A DNA stretch of 64,000 bases from Planctomycetota bacterium (GTDB taxonomy: Bacteria; Planctomycetota; UBA8742; UBA2392): assembly GCA_015075515.1 (NCBI GenBank), contig JABTUE010000004.1, positions 310,001 to 374,000 on the forward strand, given 5' to 3'. The notes under the pieces are model-generated. The model worked only from the letters and a program-made list of their open reading frames with translations. It did not search any database and had not been told where the DNA came from. Made by a program: the position numbers and the translations under genes. Shown here piece after piece: positions 33,848 to 42,089 of this stretch; the first letter of the stretch is position 1; every line of letters begins with the position of its first letter.

Positions 33848-35522
33848 AATTCCTTCGTCGCGCCTTGCCACCCAGATCAACGCCGCCCGCAAGCAGGCGC
33901 CGGCCTGGCTGGAAAACGTCGTTGCCCACAACAAGCTGATCGAAGAGCACCGCAAGACCAGCGAAAAGCTGCGCCTGGGTGGCGGCGCCAAGGCGATTGC
34001 CAAAAAAGAAACCGGCGGCCAATTGCCCCCGCGTAAACGCGTGGAGGCACTGCTGGACAAGGGCCCGGGCTTTCTTGAATACGGCCTGTACGGCGGCCTG
34101 GGCATGTACGACGAATGGGGTATTCCCAGCGCCAACGTGATTACCGGTGTGGGCACGGTCAGGGGCCGCCAGGTCATGGTGGTGGCCAACGACAGCACAA
34201 TCAAGGCCGGGGCGTTCTGTCCCATGACCAGCAAAAAAGTGCTGCGCGCCCAGCGCGTGGCGATGGAGAACAAGCTGCCGCTGGTCTATCTGGTGGACAG
34301 CGCGGGCGTGTTTCTGCCGCTGCAGGACGAAGTGTTCCCCGACAAAGACGACTTCGGGAAGGTGTTTGATTACGCCGCGCGCATCAGCGCACTGGGCATT
34401 CCGCAGATTGCCGCCGTGATGGGGCTGTGCGTGGCCGGCGGGGCCTATCTGCCCGTGATGTGCGACCATGTGCTGATGACCGAGGGCAGCGGCATGTATC
34501 TGGCGGCGGCGGCGTTGGCGCGCGCCGCCAAGACCACGGCCGCCGACATAAGCAACGAAGAAATCGGCGGCGCCCGTGTGCACGCCGAAAAGTCCGGCAC
34601 GGCCGACTATGTGCTCAAGGACGACGCCGCGTGCATTGAAAAGATACGCGAACTGGTGGGCCTGATGGCGCACCGGCCAAAGGCCCCGTTTGACAGGGTC
34701 GAGGCCAGGCCCCCGGCCTATGACGCCGCGGAACTGAAGGGTTTGGTCAGCCCGTCGGGTGCCGGCGGCTATGAAATGCGCGAGGTGATTGCGCGCCTGG
34801 TGGATGACAGCGCCTTTCACGAATACAAGCCCGATTACGGCAAAACGCTGGTCTGCGGCTACGCGCGCATGGGCGGCTTTGCCGTCGGCATTGTCGCCAA
34901 CCAGAAGGAAACCATCCGCAACAAGGACAAGCCCTGGGAAACCGGCGGCGTGATCTACCACGATGCCGCCGACAAGGCCGCGCGCTTCATCATGGACTGC
35001 AACCAGCTCAAGGTGCCGCTGGTGTTTCTGCACGATGTCAACGGCTTCATGGTAGGGCCGGAAAGCGAACACAACGGCATCATCCGCAAGGGCGCCAAGA
35101 TGGTGAACGCCATGGCCAACAGCGTGGTGCCCAAGATCAGCATCATCATCGGCGGCAGCTTCGGCGCGGGGCATTACGCCATGTGCGGGCGGGCCTATCG
35201 CCCGCGCTATATCGCGGCCTGGCCCTGCGCGCGCTACGCGGTGATGGGCGGCGACGCCGCCAGCAACACGCTGCTGACGCTGCAGGTGGCCAAGATGCAG
35301 GCCCAGGGCAAGGAAGTCACCGAGGCCGAAAAACAGGCCCTGCTGGCCGACATCAAGAAGCGTTACACCGACGCCATGGCCCCGGCCTACGGCGCGGCGC
35401 GGCTGTGGCTGGATGCGATCATTGAACCCACCGAGACACGCGAAGTGGTGATCCAGGCCCTTGAGATGGCGGCGAACAACCCGGAGATCGGGGTCTATAA
35501 CACCGGCGTATTGCAGACCTGA
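33822..35522 (+). CDS. Acyl-CoA carboxylase beta subunit (carboxyltransferase)
   Basis: A 566-residue carboxyltransferase of the acetyl-CoA carboxylase beta/propionyl-CoA or methylcrotonyl-CoA carboxylase family. The oxyanion and biotin-binding glycine-rich blocks are visible: VYLVDSAGVFLPLQDEVFP and AVMGLCVAGGAYLPVMCD in the first half, VFLHDVNGFMVGPESEHNGIIRKGAKMV and IIGGSFGAGHYAMCGRAY in the second. These fit methylcrotonyl- or glutaconyl-type enzymes. No biotin carboxylase or biotinyl protein gene is within the window. CGGAGAGACC precedes the ATG at 33822, so that start is preferred over a longer in-frame one. The substrate needs testing. Confidence 0.85.
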   Translation: MTAPAAPIEIPSSRLATQINAARKQAPAWLENVVAHNKLIEEHRKTSEKLRLGGGAKAIAKKETGGQLPPRKRVEALLDKGPGFLEYGLYGGLGMYDEWGIPSANVITGVGTVRGRQVMVVANDSTIKAGAFCPMTSKKVLRAQRVAMENKLPLVYLVDSAGVFLPLQDEVFPDKDDFGKVFDYAARISALGIPQIAAVMGLCVAGGAYLPVMCDHVLMTEGSGMYLAAAALARAAKTTAADISNEEIGGARVHAEKSGTADYVLKDDAACIEKIRELVGLMAHRPKAPFDRVEARPPAYDAAELKGLVSPSGAGGYEMREVIARLVDDSAFHEYKPDYGKTLVCGYARMGGFAVGIVANQKETIRNKDKPWETGGVIYHDAADKAARFIMDCNQLKVPLVFLHDVNGFMVGPESEHNGIIRKGAKMVNAMANSVVPKISIIIGGSFGAGHYAMCGRAYRPRYIAAWPCARYAVMGGDAASNTLLTLQVAKMQAQGKEVTEAEKQALLADIKKRYTDAMAPAYGAARLWLDAIIEPTETREVVIQALEMAANNPEIGVYNTGVLQT

Positions 35523-35615
35523 ATCCCGGCATTGCCCTGATTGCACCACTTTGGGGTCGGAGAACGGGCCGGAAAAGGTATGCTGTATCCGGTCTTGGGG
35601 GTTGCGGAGCACCGG

Positions 35616-36680
35616 ATGCGGGCAGCATCAATGTTGCTTGTACTTGCGGCCGTGCTGGCTGCGGCGCCGTTGTGCGCTGTCCTAGGCGTGGGGCGCGATG
35701 CTCCGAACTTTCGCTTTTCCAAAAGCTGGAACATCAGTTCGAATTACCCCGACCTGGAATCACTGGGTGGCCGGCCATTGCTGGTGGAACACTGGGCCAC
35801 ATGGTGTCCGCCCTGTGTTGCCAACGTGCCGCACCTGAACGAGCTGCACGACACGTTTTCGGCCAACGGTCTGACGATCATTGCCGTAAGCAACGAACGG
35901 CCGTCCATTATCGAGGGCTTTGTCAGCCAGCACGGCGTGCGTTATCCGGTGGTGCAGTCGTCCACGGCCGGCGGCCAGTACGGGGTAGAATCCATTCCGG
36001 TGGCGTTTCTGGTGAACCCGGCCGGCAAGATTGTCTGGACGGGCCACCCTGCCGAACTCAAGCCCGCCGATATTGAGCGCATGGTTGGCATCAGACCCGC
36101 CCGGCCGGTGGGCGGGCCAACAGGCAGCGCTGTTGGTGCCGCGCCTGGCGGCACGCCCGGTGAAGGCTCGGGCATGCTCTGGGTGGTGCTGATCGGCGGC
36201 CTGGTGGTGATGCTGCTGGGCGCGCTGGGCTGGGTCTGGTGGAAGACCAGCGACCGGCCGCGCCGCCCGCAGACCGCGATGATTTCCGCGCCCTACCCGC
36301 CTGCGCCGGGTCAGTCCCCGGCGCAGGGGTCGCCGGGCCCCCCGGCCGCCATGCCGCAGGGCCCGACGGCCGTGCTGGCCACATCGCAACGCCCGGCCAG
36401 CAGTACCGCCGTCGCGCCCCTGCTGGCCGATGCTTCGGCCACGCCGGGCGCGCCCGGTTCTTCCGGCAAGGCGCGCACGATCAAACTGACGCCTTCGGGG
36501 CGGTTTCCGACCGTGCCCTATACGCCGGGCGAGGCCCAGCCGATTGAGCCCGAGGCGCCACAGCCACCACAGGTTTATCCGCCGCCCTACGCCCAGCCGC
36601 TGCAACCCGAAGTGCCGCCGCCGGCGCCGCCGGGCAAGCCCGTGCAGTTCCGTCCCTTCAATGCCGGCGGCCGACCGTAA
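35616..36680 (+). CDS. Membrane thioredoxin-like protein with Pro-rich tail
   Basis: The 354-residue protein has a signal peptide (about 1-23), a thioredoxin/TlpA-like domain with WCPPC (C64 and C67), one membrane segment near residues 186-210 (MLWVVLIGGLVVMLLGALGWVWW), and a Pro- and Ala-rich tail of about 140 residues (PYPPAPGQSPAQGS...). The thioredoxin part faces the periplasm and the tail would be cytoplasmic. TlpA-like proteins reduce disulfides, for example during cytochrome c maturation. GGAG precedes the ATG. A TATGCT box at 35579-35584 may be its -10. Tail function is unknown. Confidence 0.8.
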   Translation: MRAASMLLVLAAVLAAAPLCAVLGVGRDAPNFRFSKSWNISSNYPDLESLGGRPLLVEHWATWCPPCVANVPHLNELHDTFSANGLTIIAVSNERPSIIEGFVSQHGVRYPVVQSSTAGGQYGVESIPVAFLVNPAGKIVWTGHPAELKPADIERMVGIRPARPVGGPTGSAVGAAPGGTPGEGSGMLWVVLIGGLVVMLLGALGWVWWKTSDRPRRPQTAMISAPYPPAPGQSPAQGSPGPPAAMPQGPTAVLATSQRPASSTAVAPLLADASATPGAPGSSGKARTIKLTPSGRFPTVPYTPGEAQPIEPEAPQPPQVYPPPYAQPLQPEVPPPAPPGKPVQFRPFNAGGRP

Positions 36681-36689
36681 CCGGCGCAC

Positions 36690-36717
36690 TTGTGCTTTCT
36701 TACGCCGCGCCGATAAT
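36690..36717 (+). promoter_or_regulatory. Candidate promoter for TfoX-N gene
   Basis: TTGTGC (36690-36695) and GATAAT (36712-36717) are 16 bases apart, a fair sigma-70 match. The ATG at 36741 follows with a GGGGAGG site between. Confidence 0.45.
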
Positions 36718-36740
36718 GGCCGGCCTGAACGGGGAGGCAC

Positions 36741-37133
36741 ATGCCTTACGACCCTCGGCTGTTTGAGCGCGTGCTGGATGTGCTGGCCCGCAAGGACGGC
36801 TGGACGGAAAAAGCCATGTTCGGCGGGCGCGTTTGTGTGCGCAACGGCCACCCGTTTATCGGCACGCTGGACGACGGCGTGATTGCGCTGTGCGACGAAC
36901 CCACGCGCCAGAAACACCTGACGCTCAAGCATTGCTCGGCGTTTGTCCACGGCGGCCGCGAACTGCCGGGCTGGGTCAAGGTATCACTGGAGGCGCTTAA
37001 GACCGCCAAACAGCTTTCGCGCTGGGTGGAGGCCAGCTATGCCCTGGCGGGCGCTTTGCCGCCGCCGCGCCCGGCGCGTAAAGCCGCGTCAAAACCGGCC
37101 ACACGACGCAAGCCCAAAGCACGGCGCAAGTAG
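36741..37133 (+). CDS. TfoX N-terminal domain protein
   Basis: A 130-residue protein with a TfoX-N type domain (AMFGGRVCVRNGHPFIGTLDDGVIALCDEP is the marker). In competence regulator TfoX (Sxy) this domain is joined to a second; here only the first is present, and a basic tail follows (PRPARKAASKPATRRKPKARRK). The tail is likely to bind nucleic acid or a phosphate-rich partner. Small TfoX-N proteins of this sort are widespread and uncharacterised. GGGGAGG precedes the ATG. Confidence 0.8.
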   Translation: MPYDPRLFERVLDVLARKDGWTEKAMFGGRVCVRNGHPFIGTLDDGVIALCDEPTRQKHLTLKHCSAFVHGGRELPGWVKVSLEALKTAKQLSRWVEASYALAGALPPPRPARKAASKPATRRKPKARRK

Positions 37134-37184
37134 CGTCATGCACCTGTCATCACTTTGGAATCGGCAACGCGGCTTGCGCGTTGC

Positions 37185-37190
37185 TATACT
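37185..37190 (+). promoter_or_regulatory. Candidate -10 box for gene at 37220
   Basis: TATACT is a near-perfect -10. GGGGAGAG and the ATG at 37220 follow. A TTGGAA at 37155 is too far (24 bases) for a normal -35. Confidence 0.4.
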
Positions 37191-37219
37191 GCCCATGCTC
37201 ACGGGGCCGGGGAGAGACC

Positions 37220-37774
37220 ATGACTCGCCTGCTTCTGATGGCGGTGCTGCTGGCCGGCGCGGCCGGCTTGCCCGCTGTGGTGATTGCCGACTTTCAGGAT
37301 GATGTCGAACTGCGCAGCCACGAAACCGTGCGCTACCGCATAGACATTGAGTTCGGCACTGCCACATCGGTGGACATTGACATTGTCGTGCGCGGGTTCT
37401 GGACCCCGCCGCGTGTTCGCGTTCTGGACGCGCGCAAGAAGGAACTCAAGGACGTGCGCGACCGCGACGGTGACTGGAAGCTGGATTTCGACTTTCTGGC
37501 CCGCGACGAACACACGACCTATTTCATTGAAGTAGACAGCGCCTGGCCGGGTGATGCGTCGCGCTTTGATGTGCGCCTGAAGATCAACGCCGAAACTCTT
37601 GCCGGCGCCAGCGCCGAAGCGCGGTTTGACAAGTTCTTTTTTGACTACGAAAGCGGCGATGACTCCGACCATTACGATTGTGCCGTTCGGGCGCGGTCGG
37701 GGTTCTGGGCGCTGCTGCCGCTTGGGGCGCTGGCGCTGCTGGCGCTGGGCCGGCGGCGCCTTGTGGCCGGGTAG
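37220..37774 (+). CDS. Exported protein with C-terminal sorting-like anchor
   Basis: The 184-residue protein has a signal peptide (about 1-23), a beta-rich region (DVELRSHETVRYRIDIEFGTATSVDIDIVV, then WTPPRVRVLDARKKE, resembling a small beta-sandwich), and a final hydrophobic helix followed by Arg residues (WALLPLGALALLALGRRRLVAG). That ending is like the short C-terminal sorting signals (MYXO-CTERM or similar) of exported proteins. No enzymatic motif is seen. GGAGAG precedes the ATG. It ends just before the convergent caspase-fold gene. Confidence 0.7.
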   Translation: MTRLLLMAVLLAGAAGLPAVVIADFQDDVELRSHETVRYRIDIEFGTATSVDIDIVVRGFWTPPRVRVLDARKKELKDVRDRDGDWKLDFDFLARDEHTTYFIEVDSAWPGDASRFDVRLKINAETLAGASAEARFDKFFFDYESGDDSDHYDCAVRARSGFWALLPLGALALLALGRRRLVAG

Positions 37775-37783
37775 ATCCGTGGT

Positions 37784-38893
37784 TCAGTCTTTGGCCTTGC
37801 GCGCAAGCCGAATACGCTTGCGCGGCACCCATTCCCGGTCCGCGTCCGGGTAGCCGTCATAGTGCACAAAGTGAAGGCCCAGGCGCGTCTGCAAAACGCG
37901 CGCGGCGTACCACACGCCGTCCCATTCAACTTCAACCGCCGTTTCGGGCTCAAACGTTGTTGGCTTGTAGGGGCGTGTCTGCTTTTCCTCGACCCAGCGG
38001 TCCCATTGTTTGTCCCAACCCAGCCAGGTCACCAGCAGCTTGCCGTCTTTGGCGTCCAGAACCTTGACCTTCCACCACTTGCCTTCGTCTTCAGCTTCCA
38101 GCCGCTCGCCCACGCGCGCGGCCTTTTTGTCGCTGACTTTGGCCAGAACCAGGCTGTCCTTCAGGCCGCGTATCCACGCGCAGGAAAGCTGGTCTTCGCA
38201 GAAGGCCATTTCAGCCTCGGCCCAGGCTCCGGCTTCCTTGAATGTCACGTGGCCGTCGCCGTCGCTGTCCAGCGGCGAGTAACCGTTGAATGCATCCACG
38301 AGACACTGGGTGAAGGTCCAATTGCCGGTGCTGCGCGAGCCGGGCTGAACAGACGCCAGAACGCCCCACTGCCTGGATGTTTTGAGCCCGGGCAGTTCTT
38401 CGATGAACGCCCCCGAATGGCAGCAGTCGGCCGTAAGCAGCACCGTGCCGCCCCTGAAGCTGGTTTCAATTGTCCTGACTACGTCTGACAGCAGCCAGTA
38501 GCTGGCCGGTTTGTCCGGCAGGCTGTCATAGCACACCAGGCTGACCGGCCGCCGGGGGTTCGAAAAATCGCGGCTGCCGTGCCCCGCGTAGTAGAACAGC
38601 AGCGTCTCGCCCTCGGCGCTGGCGGCCAGAAGCTCGCCCAGTTTCTTTTCCACGGTTTCACGCGTGGCGTCGCCGTTCTTGAGAAACACAATATTGGCGT
38701 CGGGCACGCCGCGTTTTTTCAGTGCTTCGATCATCACCGAATCCACACGGCCTTCGTCAGGCCAGGTGCCCAGCGTCTTGTCGGCAAAATTGAGCACGCC
38801 GACGGCAAACACCCGGGTTTTGGCGGGATTCCAGGTATCCTGGGCAAGTACCGGTGTCGCGGCCAGCAACAGGACCAGCAGGGCGGTGCGCAT
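37784..38893 (-). CDS. Caspase-fold protease with EF-hand and Tudor-like repeats
   Basis: The 369-residue protein starts with a signal peptide (MRTALLVLLLAATPVLAQ). A metacaspase-type peptidase C14 domain follows, with YYAGHGS (catalytic H105) and DCCHSG (catalytic C158). A canonical EF-hand loop DSDGDGHVTFKE runs at 209-220, fitting a calcium-dependent enzyme. Two C-terminal repeats (about 265-310 and 320-365; WWKVKVL...WLGWDKQWDRWV and WYAARVL...HYDGYPDADREWV) look like Tudor-knot/agenet-type barrels. The export signal puts it outside the cytoplasm. Substrate unknown, probably Arg/Lys directed. The next minus-strand gene upstream encodes a toroid lipoprotein. Confidence 0.85.
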   Translation of the reverse strand: MRTALLVLLLAATPVLAQDTWNPAKTRVFAVGVLNFADKTLGTWPDEGRVDSVMIEALKKRGVPDANIVFLKNGDATRETVEKKLGELLAASAEGETLLFYYAGHGSRDFSNPRRPVSLVCYDSLPDKPASYWLLSDVVRTIETSFRGGTVLLTADCCHSGAFIEELPGLKTSRQWGVLASVQPGSRSTGNWTFTQCLVDAFNGYSPLDSDGDGHVTFKEAGAWAEAEMAFCEDQLSCAWIRGLKDSLVLAKVSDKKAARVGERLEAEDEGKWWKVKVLDAKDGKLLVTWLGWDKQWDRWVEEKQTRPYKPTTFEPETAVEVEWDGVWYAARVLQTRLGLHFVHYDGYPDADREWVPRKRIRLARKAKD

Positions 38894-38926
38894 GGGATTC
38901 CTCGCGCCGCAGCATAGCAAAACGCC

Positions 38927-38951
38927 AACCGGCGCGGAAACCGCGCCGGTT
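38927..38951 (-). terminator. Hairpin terminator for toroid lipoprotein gene
   Basis: AACCGGCGCGG and CCGCGCCGGTT form a perfect 11-bp stem with a 3-base loop. On the minus strand it is followed by GGCGTTTTG. It lies 30 bases after the stop of the lipoprotein gene, just before the caspase-fold gene start. Confidence 0.65.
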
Positions 38952-38982
38952 GCGTGCCGGCCCCGGGTGAGAGCCGATTTTG

Positions 38983-40353
38983 CTACTTGCGGGTGTGCTT
39001 CAGCGCGTCCAGAGCGTAGGCCGTGCAAAGCACCGGGCTGTTTTCCTGCCAGCGGTTGTGCTTGTCATTGACCCAGCTTCCGTTCTCTTTCTGGCGCGAC
39101 TTGAGTTCGGCCACCAGATCGGCGCGCCAGTCGTGCTTTGTGCCGCGTTCGGGTTCTTCAACATGGTCCGAACCCCAGGCGTTGAGCGTGCGGGCCATGC
39201 TGGCGTAGTAGTAATACAGGCCCATCTCAAACGTCTTCTCATCGCGGAAGCCGGGCACGCGCTTGACCGTGTAGTTGCGCTGGATCCAGCCATAGGCCAG
39301 CTTGACCGGCAGGCTGTCCTTGCTCAGGCCGGCAAACAGATAGCCGCGCAGCAGGTTGTAGGTCATGCTGCCGTAGCTGAACAGCGTGATCGTGCCGTCT
39401 TCGTTCTGCTGGCCGCCCTCGACCATGCTGGATTCTTCGCTGTAGATCGCGCCGCCGTAATCGGCGCTGCCCTTGGCGGCCGGTTTGATCTTCTTGCCGC
39501 TGGCCTTGTCAATCGCCTCAAAGCCTTCTTCCTGTACTTCGCCCGCGTTCTGGTTGCGCTTGAGGAACACCAGCGCCTTTTCCCACAACGGGTCTTTGGG
39601 GTCGAGCCCGCAGGCCTTGAGCGCATCAATCGCGTAGGTGCTGGTGCTCATGTTGGCCGGGGGTTTGCCGTCTTTGCCCACGCTCTTGCCGATTTCTTCC
39701 TTGCTGTAGGCCCAGCCGCCGAAGCCGGCCTTGCCCTTGTCGTATTCGGGCGCGGGGCCTTCGGGGTGGCCGACCTGCGATTGCTTCAGATAGTCGCGGG
39801 CCTTGGCGATGTTGTCGGTAAGCTTGCCCTTCCAGGGGCCCTCACGGTTCAGATCCACAAACAACTGGGCGACAATGCTGGTGATGTACACCGCGCGCAG
39901 GCCTTTGGCCTGGGGCATGACCGAAACAGGCATGTAACTGAAGGAACCGGCGGCTTCCTGGTTTTCCACCAGAAACGCCACGCTGTCCTTGATCATTTCG
40001 TTGTTGCTGTCCCAGGCCTTGGTGCCGTGCAGGCCGTGCAGCACCATCGCGGTGTAGGGGATGTTCATGGACTTCGGGCCCCAGCCGCTGTTGATGCCGG
40101 CCCGGTCGTCGGGTTTGGCCGGCACGTTGTACATGGTCTTGAGATAATCCCAGGCCTTGAGGGCAAGCTCATCCTGGCCAAGCGGTTTGGCCGGTTCGGG
40201 GACAGGCGCGGGGTCAGGCGCGGCCGTGTTGCCGGCCGGCGCGTTGTTGGCCGGGGCCTGATTGGTGTTCGTGTTGGAGGCCGGCCCGCAGGCGGCCAGA
40301 AGCAGCCCGCCGCCACAGAGCAGGCCAAAGGCGATTCGAGTCATTGCGCGCAT
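38983..40353 (-). CDS. Lipoprotein with terpenoid-cyclase-like alpha/alpha toroid
   Basis: The 456-residue protein has a lipoprotein signal (LLCGGGLLLAAC), a Pro-, Ala- and Asn-rich linker, and a series of helical repeats of the terpene cyclase/prenyltransferase toroid type. Markers are SVAFLVENQEAAGSFSYMP, AKARDYLKQSQ, WEKALVFLKRNQNAG and ELKSRQKENGSWVNDKHNRWQENSPVLCTAYALDALKHTRK. No catalytic DXDD-type motif is seen, so it may be a binding or scaffold member of the fold. GGAGACGAAC precedes the ATG. It is anchored to a membrane and is upstream of the caspase-fold gene on the same strand. Confidence 0.8.
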   Translation of the reverse strand: MRAMTRIAFGLLCGGGLLLAACGPASNTNTNQAPANNAPAGNTAAPDPAPVPEPAKPLGQDELALKAWDYLKTMYNVPAKPDDRAGINSGWGPKSMNIPYTAMVLHGLHGTKAWDSNNEMIKDSVAFLVENQEAAGSFSYMPVSVMPQAKGLRAVYITSIVAQLFVDLNREGPWKGKLTDNIAKARDYLKQSQVGHPEGPAPEYDKGKAGFGGWAYSKEEIGKSVGKDGKPPANMSTSTYAIDALKACGLDPKDPLWEKALVFLKRNQNAGEVQEEGFEAIDKASGKKIKPAAKGSADYGGAIYSEESSMVEGGQQNEDGTITLFSYGSMTYNLLRGYLFAGLSKDSLPVKLAYGWIQRNYTVKRVPGFRDEKTFEMGLYYYYASMARTLNAWGSDHVEEPERGTKHDWRADLVAELKSRQKENGSWVNDKHNRWQENSPVLCTAYALDALKHTRK

Positions 40354-40440
40354 GTTCGTCTCCGGTGTCCACCAGCAGGTGCGTACCATACAGCGCGCGA
40401 TTCTGACCGCAATTCGGACCCAAAACCTGTTTGAGAGTTT

Positions 40441-40995
40441 TTAACGAACCCCGAGATCACGCAATGCGTCAGCGGCCAGTGACTCAACGAATCCTTCCAT
40501 CCGCCGCCGGATGAAGCGCTGGTCGCCCAGCGTTCCCTGTTCGGCCGGCGGCTGCCGGAACAGCTCAAACTCACGTTCGGCCTGGCCGCGGGCCAGTTCG
40601 GCGTTGCTGCGCGCGTCTACCAGCATGACGGCCAGCGCCATGCGCACGCGGCCGGTGCGGCGCAGATCCAGCGCGTGCCATTGGGTGATGGCCGCGGCCA
40701 GCACGCGCGTTGCCCCGCTATCACTCACGCGATATTGGCGCACGCGCAGCCCCGCCACCAAAGCCGCCTGGGTCAGCAGGCGCAGGTCCATGTTTTCGAC
40801 GTCCAGCCCGTCAGAGGTTCCCAGCATGTCGCCCACGTACATTTCGGGCACCTGCACCGACACGCCGGACAGGTTCGACACTGTCTCGACCCGGATCACG
40901 TCAGCCGGGCCAAGGACGCCGGCGGTTTTGTGCTCGGGGCCGGTTGCGCACCCGGCAACGAGGCAAAACAGCAACACTGCCAGGCTAGGCCTCAT
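40441..40995 (-). CDS. Lipoprotein, unknown function
   Basis: A 184-residue lipoprotein (signal LAVLLFCLVAGC). The body includes ADVIRVETVSNLSGVSVQVPEMYVGDM, ATRVLAAAITQWHALDLRRTGRVRMALAVMLVDARSNAELARG and a C-terminal FVESLAADALRDLG. The central alpha-beta pattern resembles lipoproteins of the LptE or ABC-type auxiliary component class that bind a partner, but no clear family is recognised. Its start overlaps the end of the upstream gene by 11 bp, so the two are co-transcribed. Confidence 0.65.
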   Translation of the reverse strand: MRPSLAVLLFCLVAGCATGPEHKTAGVLGPADVIRVETVSNLSGVSVQVPEMYVGDMLGTSDGLDVENMDLRLLTQAALVAGLRVRQYRVSDSGATRVLAAAITQWHALDLRRTGRVRMALAVMLVDARSNAELARGQAEREFELFRQPPAEQGTLGDQRFIRRRMEGFVESLAADALRDLGVR

Positions 40996-42025
40996 CGTGG
41001 TACTCCGTGCCCGTCAGCACATCCTGCAGCAGCCATGCCAATTCGCACATGCCGAGGCTTGTCTTGCCAGGGTTCAGGTTGCGTGCCAGCACGACCGGAA
41101 ACTGGGCGGGATCGGCGTCTGGTCCCACGCTTTCCGAGGGAGAGCGGGTGAATTCGCTGGTGAAACCCCAGCCCGGCCGGATCTCTGCCACGACGGTTCC
41201 GGCCTCGGGGCAGTCCACGCCCAATTCGGCGCGCTGCGGGCCTTGCAGCACGCGGCCGAAACAGGGCTCACGGCGCAGTCTGTCGGCAACGGCCTGTGCC
41301 TGCTCAGGCCCGCATATCGCGTGAAACAGGCGTCCGTCGCTGTGCGCGGCAACGCCGTCCAGTTGCGGCTCGGGCGCACCGTGTTCGCAGCGGCGCCGGG
41401 CGGTGCTGGACACCAGTACCACGGCACGGTCGCCGGCGGCGTCAAACAGCGTTGCCAGAAACTGGTCAAACTTGTCGGCCACGTCGCGTCGCGCCTGTTT
41501 GTCTGCGGCTTCGGAAACAGCGCCCGCAATGGCCAGCCGCGGGTTTTCGACCCACACAAAGTTGCAGCCTCCGGCCATGGCGCGAGCGGCAAAATGGGCG
41601 AACATGCGCTCGAAATCCTCGCCGATGTTTCCGCCGGGCATGCCGCGTTGGAAAAAGGCATCCGTGTGCTCGGGCACGGTGTAAAGGCGGTCGCGTTCGC
41701 TGCGCATGTGAACGTCGCTGGCCCGGGCAAGCTGCGGACAGTTGCCGAAAAACGCCGATTTCAGGCCTGCACGCGCCGCCCGCACCCAGAAGGGTTGCCC
41801 GCGCATTGTTGCGTCCAGTCCGCCGAAAAGCAGACCGTGCTGCTGCGGTAAAAGTCCGGTGGCGATGCTGGCCTGGCGCGCGGGTGTGCTGCCGGCGTAC
41901 ACGGGCACCAGCGCCGCCTGGTGCGTGAAACCGGCCAATTGCGGCACAAGTTCACGGTACCGGTCCAGATTGCCGACCTGCAGCCCGATCACGTCCATCA
42001 CCAGCACGTCGCGCGGCGTTGCCAT
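40985..42025 (-). CDS. Degenerate alkaline-phosphatase-fold protein
   Basis: The 346-residue protein resembles the type I phosphodiesterase/nucleotide pyrophosphatase branch of the alkaline phosphatase superfamily. The opening MDVIGLQ Asp and the nucleophile-loop pattern VYAGSTPARQASIATGLLPQQHGLLFGG are present. The later metal motifs, usually D-H-G, appear altered (VSSTARRRCEHGAP) and the last His is not clear. It may be inactive or use fewer metals. ATG 42025 is preferred; a longer start at 42061 lacks family sequence. It lies upstream of the lipoprotein gene on the same strand. Confidence 0.65.
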   Translation of the reverse strand: MATPRDVLVMDVIGLQVGNLDRYRELVPQLAGFTHQAALVPVYAGSTPARQASIATGLLPQQHGLLFGGLDATMRGQPFWVRAARAGLKSAFFGNCPQLARASDVHMRSERDRLYTVPEHTDAFFQRGMPGGNIGEDFERMFAHFAARAMAGGCNFVWVENPRLAIAGAVSEAADKQARRDVADKFDQFLATLFDAAGDRAVVLVSSTARRRCEHGAPEPQLDGVAAHSDGRLFHAICGPEQAQAVADRLRREPCFGRVLQGPQRAELGVDCPEAGTVVAEIRPGWGFTSEFTRSPSESVGPDADPAQFPVVLARNLNPGKTSLGMCELAWLLQDVLTGTEYHDEA

Positions 42026-42077
42026 GTGTGTTGTTATCGCGCGCGTGGGGCATGCTGCCAAGGGCAGAGGGCGAAAC

Positions 42078-42083
42078 TATGCT
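42078..42083 (+). promoter_or_regulatory. Candidate -10 box (leaderless) for senA
   Basis: TATGCT lies six bases before the senA ATG at 42090, with no Shine-Dalgarno sequence. It lies in the 64-bp divergent gap. Confidence 0.4.
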
Positions 42084-42089
42084 GCGGGC

